Below, piece by piece: positions 29,527-33,499 of a stretch of 33,499 nt of DNA. The notes beneath the pieces were generated by a model that made no database searches, had not been told where the DNA came from, and saw only the letters and a program-made list of their open reading frames with translations. This stretch comes from DATDVH01 sp035290045. GTDB taxonomy: Bacteria; Patescibacteriota; Microgenomatia; UBA1406; HO2-37-13b. How positions within the stretch are numbered: the first letter of the stretch is position 1; each line of letters opens with the position of its first letter. The stretch spans positions 1-33,499 of the forward strand of contig DATDVH010000013.1 of assembly GCA_035290045.1 (NCBI GenBank). The letters run 5' to 3'. A program made the translations under genes and the position numbers.

Positions 29527-31236
29527 ATGACAATACCAATTAAAGAATTATTGAATTTGCTTGTCTTTCAAAAAGCACTTTCTCAAAAGGAAGCAGATAG
29601 TTTTGAAGTTGAATCGCTTCAAAAAAATATTCCCATTGACGAATATATCCTCAAGTATACAAAAGTAAAAAAAGAAGAACTGCTGAAAGCAAAATCTAAA
29701 ATTTTGCAGGTTCCATGGGTAGATGTCAATTTCATTCCCATCACTCCGCAAGCGCTTTATTTCGTACCCGAATCAATTGCACGCAATTATGTCGCCATCC
29801 CCTACGAACTTGATCAAAAAGAAGGGACTCTCAAAATAGCCATGGCAGACCCCCTGAACATTCAGATAGTTGAATTTTTAGAAAAGAAAACAAATAAGAA
29901 GATCATCCCTGTATTCGCTCTCGCAGAGGATATCAAAAAAGCCATAGATGTTTTTTATAATCAAGCTCTTTCTCCCGATGTATCTGCGGCTCTTAAAGAC
30001 ATATCGCCAGAAGCAAAAACAGCCACTGCCCATAAAAATCTATCGGAAATTGTATATGAAGCCCCTATCGCAAAAATTGTCGTGTCCATACTTGAATTTG
30101 CAGTTGGGGGTCGTGCATCAGATATCCATATAGAACCTGAGGAATTAAAGACACGGGTACGATACCGTATTGACGGCATATTACATGAGAAACTCACATT
30201 GCCAAAACAAATCCATGATTCACTTGTCTCACGAATCAAAATCATGTCTGGTTTAAAAATTGATGAAAAACGCATTCCGCAAGACGGTAGGTTTAATTTC
30301 AAAACAGGAAATGAAAATATAGACCTTCGCGTCTCAACACTACCCACCGTCCATGGAGAAAAAATAGTGATGAGACTTTTGAAAAAAACAGGAGGGATAC
30401 CAAGCCTTTTTGAACTTGGATTAAGAGGACCTCAATTAAAAATACTTGATGAAGCCATTGCTCGTCCCTATGGTATCATTTTAGTTACTGGACCTACAGG
30501 ATCAGGAAAAACAACCACGCTCTACTCAATATTGTCAAAATTAAATAGCCAAAAAGTAAATATCGTTACCATTGAGGATCCAGTTGAATATCAACTGATT
30601 GGAGTCAATCAAGTACAAATCAATCCACAAGCTGGACTGACCTTCGCATCAGCCATCCGTTCATTTCTCCGCCAAGATCCTAATATCATATTAGTTGGCG
30701 AGATTAGAGATACAGAAACCGCGCAACTTGCTATACAGGCAGCGCTTACTGGACATTTAGTTTTTTCTACTCTTCACACCAATGATGCCCCAACCGCAAT
30801 CCCGCGACTGATTGATCTCGGAGGAGAACCTTTTCTTATTGCTTCGGTTTTAGATATAGCGCTTGCTCAACGCATCTGTCGTAAAATATGCGTACATTGT
30901 AAAGTATCATACACTCCTCTCCCTGAGATAACACACAATATCAAGCATGTGCTTGGCGCATATTTTCCTGCCTCGTTGGAAAGTACTCTACAGTTATATA
31001 AGGGAAAAGGATGTCCTGAATGTAATGACACCGGGTACTATGGGCGAGTCGGCATATTTGAAGTATTAAAAATCACTCCAGTCATCGCTCAATTGATATT
31101 GAAGCAGACTGCAGTAACAGAGATTGAACATATCGCACAAAAGGAAGGGTTTATGACTATGAAACAAGATGGGTTTATAAAAACCCTTGAAGGCATCACC
31201 ACTATTGAAGAAGTGCTACGCGTCGCAGAGACATAA
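29527..31236 (+). CDS. pilB: type IV pilus assembly ATPase PilB (GspE family)
   Basis: 569 residues from ATG 29527. The N-terminal GspE-N (MshEN) domain is at about 60-145. The ATPase core has ASDIHIEP (198-205), Walker A GPTGSGKT (322-329), Asp box TIEDPVEY and Walker B IILVGEIRD (387-395). A tetracysteine zinc site is C455-x2-C458 and C496-x2-C499, the mark that separates PilB/GspE from PilT. The hexamer powers pilus extension at the inner membrane. It is first of the plus-strand pilB-pilT-pilC run and divergent from holB. Confidence 0.95.
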   Translation: MTIPIKELLNLLVFQKALSQKEADSFEVESLQKNIPIDEYILKYTKVKKEELLKAKSKILQVPWVDVNFIPITPQALYFVPESIARNYVAIPYELDQKEGTLKIAMADPLNIQIVEFLEKKTNKKIIPVFALAEDIKKAIDVFYNQALSPDVSAALKDISPEAKTATAHKNLSEIVYEAPIAKIVVSILEFAVGGRASDIHIEPEELKTRVRYRIDGILHEKLTLPKQIHDSLVSRIKIMSGLKIDEKRIPQDGRFNFKTGNENIDLRVSTLPTVHGEKIVMRLLKKTGGIPSLFELGLRGPQLKILDEAIARPYGIILVTGPTGSGKTTTLYSILSKLNSQKVNIVTIEDPVEYQLIGVNQVQINPQAGLTFASAIRSFLRQDPNIILVGEIRDTETAQLAIQAALTGHLVFSTLHTNDAPTAIPRLIDLGGEPFLIASVLDIALAQRICRKICVHCKVSYTPLPEITHNIKHVLGAYFPASLESTLQLYKGKGCPECNDTGYYGRVGIFEVLKITPVIAQLILKQTAVTEIEHIAQKEGFMTMKQDGFIKTLEGITTIEEVLRVAET

Positions 31237-31249
31237 ACGTAGAAGCTAT

Positions 31250-31278
31250 TTGACTTTTTATATTTTATATTTTATAGT
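31250..31278 (+). promoter_or_regulatory. leaderless promoter of pilT
   Basis: TTGACT (31250-31255), 17 nt, TATAGT (31273-31278), then 6 nt to ATG 31285. pilT can thus be expressed independently of pilB. Confidence 0.75.
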
Positions 31279-31284
31279 AAAAAT

Positions 31285-32337
31285 ATGGACATCGTCAGAT
31301 TGTTGAAATATGCTATTGAGAGAAATGCCTCAGACCTCCATATCGTGCCTCTTTATTATCCGGCAATACGAATAAACGGAGAATTAATTCAACTAAAAAC
31401 ATTAGAGATATTAACTCCAGAACAGACGCAAAAACTGTTGTTGAGCATATTACATGAAGAACAAAAAGAAAATCTGATGATTAACAAAGAACTTGATCTA
31501 AGCTACAGTATTGAGAACCACCGTTTCCGAGTAAATATCTATTTTAGTAAAGGAGCTATGTCTGGCTCTTTTCGTGTCATTCCTCGAAAAATTAAAACCA
31601 TTGAAGAGCTTGAGCTCCCAACTCTTCTTCACCAATTCACCGATCTGAAACAGGCGTTTATTTTAGTTACCGGCCCTACAGGCGAAGGCAAATCTACCAC
31701 ACTTGCGGCTATCATAAATGAGATCAATGAAAAATATTCCCGCCACATACTCACCATTGAAGACCCCATTGAATATGTATATCCAGAATCAAAATCAATC
31801 ATCTCACAAAGAGAGATTGGATATGATACCCACGCATGGACCATAGCTTTACGATCTGCCCTGCGCGAAGATCCAGATACCGTACTCATCGGCGAAATGA
31901 GAGATTATGAGACTATTCAAACCGCCCTTACCATAGCTGAGACCGGTCATCTTGTTTTCTCAACTATTCACACGAACTCAGCATCCCAGACTATTGATCG
32001 TATCATTGATGTATTCCCATCTCATCAACAGAATCAAATCAGAATGCAATTATCGCTCGTATTAAAAGCCATCGTATCTCAACGATTGATACCTAATATC
32101 ACCAATGAAAAAAGAATTCCTGCGTGTGAAATATTGATAAATAATTCTGCGATCTCATCAATCATACGAGATGGTAAAACTTATTTGATTGATAACGTTA
32201 TTCAGACATCCTCAAGTGAAGGAATGATACTTTTGGAAACATATCTTTACAATCTCTACACGCAAGGAAAAATTAGCAAAGAAACAGCTCTTACTTATGC
32301 AATTCGTACTAAAGAAATGAGTAAAATGATCAAGTAG
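31285..32337 (+). CDS. pilT: type IV pilus retraction ATPase PilT
   Basis: 350 residues, the usual PilT length, without the zinc cysteines of PilB. Motifs: ASDLHIVP (15-22), Walker A GPTGEGKS (130-137), LTIEDPIEY, Walker B TVLIGEMRD, the histidine box TGHLVFSTIHTN, and near the C-terminus AISSIIRDGKTYLI, which corresponds to the retraction motif AIRNLIREGK. It powers pilus retraction and hence twitching or DNA uptake. It has its own promoter. pilC begins 10 nt after its stop. Confidence 0.94.
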   Translation: MDIVRLLKYAIERNASDLHIVPLYYPAIRINGELIQLKTLEILTPEQTQKLLLSILHEEQKENLMINKELDLSYSIENHRFRVNIYFSKGAMSGSFRVIPRKIKTIEELELPTLLHQFTDLKQAFILVTGPTGEGKSTTLAAIINEINEKYSRHILTIEDPIEYVYPESKSIISQREIGYDTHAWTIALRSALREDPDTVLIGEMRDYETIQTALTIAETGHLVFSTIHTNSASQTIDRIIDVFPSHQQNQIRMQLSLVLKAIVSQRLIPNITNEKRIPACEILINNSAISSIIRDGKTYLIDNVIQTSSSEGMILLETYLYNLYTQGKISKETALTYAIRTKEMSKMIK

Positions 32338-32347
32338 ATACCATAAC

Positions 32348-33499
32348 ATGAAATACTCATACAAAACACTAGAAAATAACGCTATAAAAAAAGGACATAT
32401 ACAAGCGTCTTCTATTGATGAAGTTACCAGATTTCTGCGATCAAAAAACTTACTGATTATTGATATTTATGAACAAAACGATAAAGTTTATGAATTTATC
32501 CAATCTGTACTCTACCGCATATCATTCAATGATGTGGTTAATTTTACTCGCCAGCTTGCTATCATGCTCAATGCAGGGTTAACTCTCATCAACTCGCTTG
32601 ATATCCTAAAAAAACAAATCACTAATAAACCAGCGCTTTTGAAAATGATCAAACAGATAGATGATGACATCCGATCTGGAATTAATTTCTCTTCTGCGCT
32701 CAAAAAGCAGAGTCAACACTTTGGTTCGCTCTATATCGCGCTCGTCAAGGCAGGCGAAGCATCAGGAAAACTTGACGATATATTACTTCGTCTTGCAGAT
32801 AACTTAGAAAAAAAAAGAATATTGATTGGTAAAATCAAAGGAGCGCTTATTTACCCCGCGATCCTGATCGTTGGCATGCTCGCTGTCATGATAGTGATGA
32901 TCACTTTTGTAGTACCTAAATTGATTGAAATATACGCGAACTTTGAAGCAGGCGAACTTCCAGCTGCCACAAAAACGCTGATATTCATATCAAACATTTT
33001 TGTTCATTTTTGGCCGCTTCTCATCATCGGATTAGCAGGTATTATATTAGGGGTGCGTGCAATCACGCGAACAAAAGGAGGTAAAACAATCGTGGATAGA
33101 TTTATCTTAAAATTACCAGTTATAGGAAAAATAATCTCAATATCCTCTCTTGTTGATGTAACCCGCACATTTTCAATTCTTATCGGTTCAGGGGTGTCTA
33201 TTCTTGATGCCATCACGATAGTAAAAGAGACATCAGGCAATAGCGTCTATCAATCCGCGTTCTCACATGTGTATAAAAAAGTTGAAAAGGGAGAATCACT
33301 TGGAACTGCTCTTGAACGTGAAGGCGTGTTTCCTCCCATATTAGTACAGATGGCAAAGGTCGGAGAAGAATCTGGACATCTTGATGAAACCATGATGAGG
33401 ATATCTCGCTATTTTGAGATACAGTCCGAAGAAGCCATCAAAGCCATGACAACCCTTATTGAACCGGTTATTTTGCTTATTTTGGGGGTGGGAGTTGGA
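32348..33499 (+). CDS. pilC: type IV pilus inner-membrane platform protein PilC (partial)
   Basis: 384 codons read from ATG 32348 to the window edge without a stop. Two GspF domains are evident: the first with FTRQLAIMLNAGLTLINSLD and YIALVKAGEASGKLDDIL, and the second with TRTFSILIGSGVSILDAI and QMAKVGEESGHLDETMM. Between them is a membrane hairpin (ALIYPAILIVGMLAVMIVMI and LLIIGLAGIILGV), and a third helix starts at the end (IEPVILLILGVGVG). Only roughly the last 15-20 residues should be missing. PilC sits in the inner membrane under PilB and PilT. Confidence 0.93.
   Translation, partial: MKYSYKTLENNAIKKGHIQASSIDEVTRFLRSKNLLIIDIYEQNDKVYEFIQSVLYRISFNDVVNFTRQLAIMLNAGLTLINSLDILKKQITNKPALLKMIKQIDDDIRSGINFSSALKKQSQHFGSLYIALVKAGEASGKLDDILLRLADNLEKKRILIGKIKGALIYPAILIVGMLAVMIVMITFVVPKLIEIYANFEAGELPAATKTLIFISNIFVHFWPLLIIGLAGIILGVRAITRTKGGKTIVDRFILKLPVIGKIISISSLVDVTRTFSILIGSGVSILDAITIVKETSGNSVYQSAFSHVYKKVEKGESLGTALEREGVFPPILVQMAKVGEESGHLDETMMRISRYFEIQSEEAIKAMTTLIEPVILLILGVGVG

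Noticed and set aside
1..33499. Recoded TGA (as in Gracilibacteria or SR1)
   Set aside because: Several well-bounded genes end at TGA (methyltransferase, tig, rpmF, nusB), and TGA does not interrupt conserved genes.
1..33499. CRISPR array or prophage
   Set aside because: No regularly spaced repeats, cas genes, capsid, terminase or integrase sequences were seen on either strand.

Overview
The window is AT-rich, uses the standard bacterial code (TGA is a real stop at 6651, 9035 and 21684) and looks like a chromosome segment of a Candidate Phyla Radiation bacterium. Candidatus Patescibacteria, probably the Microgenomates side, is my best guess. This rests on inference from gene content: pared-down housekeeping proteins (trigger factor without a PPIase domain, ThrS without a TGS domain, PheT without its tRNA-binding insert), a protein resembling a family I associate with Microgenomates at 9050, a PilB/PilT/PilC/PilMNO locus with several type IV prepilins, and no biosynthetic genes.

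Layout. 1-2600: end of a FemAB-type transferase, an orphan gene, a decayed WYL-like fragment, a membrane acyltransferase and tRNA-Lys. 2650-4742: an SOS cassette, lexA - small unknown protein - Y-family polymerase, with a LexA-type operator inside the lexA promoter. 4798-9616: an orphan gene, tRNA-His, tRNA-Arg, a membrane-anchored methyltransferase, two related lysozyme-like proteins (the second behind a terminator-like leader hairpin), tRNA-Leu, trigger factor and a conserved orphan. 9667-10273: tRNA-Val with encoded CCA, running directly into the ATG of a NYN-domain gene broken by one in-frame TAA. 10363-16404: the translation run thrS-infC-rpmI-rplT-pheS-pheT. 16467-21686: a small orphan, a class A penicillin-binding protein, a 35-residue membrane peptide, recG and rpmF. 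21697-24024: nusB-rnc and rpsP-khpA, bordered by two copies of an intergenic hairpin element. The second copy appears split by a ~480 bp unit that carries only a GIY-YIG nuclease and has inverted repeats and a possible 5-bp target duplication. 24025-33499: the type IV pilus region, with pilO/N/M, four prepilins and holB on the minus strand and pilB, pilT and pilC on the plus strand. pilC runs off the window end.

The strongest window-wide signal is promoter geometry. Many first genes have a recognisable -10 box only 6-14 nt before the start codon, often with a good -35 box 16-18 nt further upstream. Their mRNAs should be leaderless or nearly so. A strong Shine-Dalgarno sequence was noticed only inside an operon, before the Y-family polymerase.

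Two small genes (rpmF at 21534 and the 35-residue peptide at 19376) and the pilC fragment come from direct reading. Several starts were moved downstream of upstream TTG/GTG codons because of promoters, tRNA boundaries or family length. No database search was possible, so family names rest on motifs and recalled similarity.
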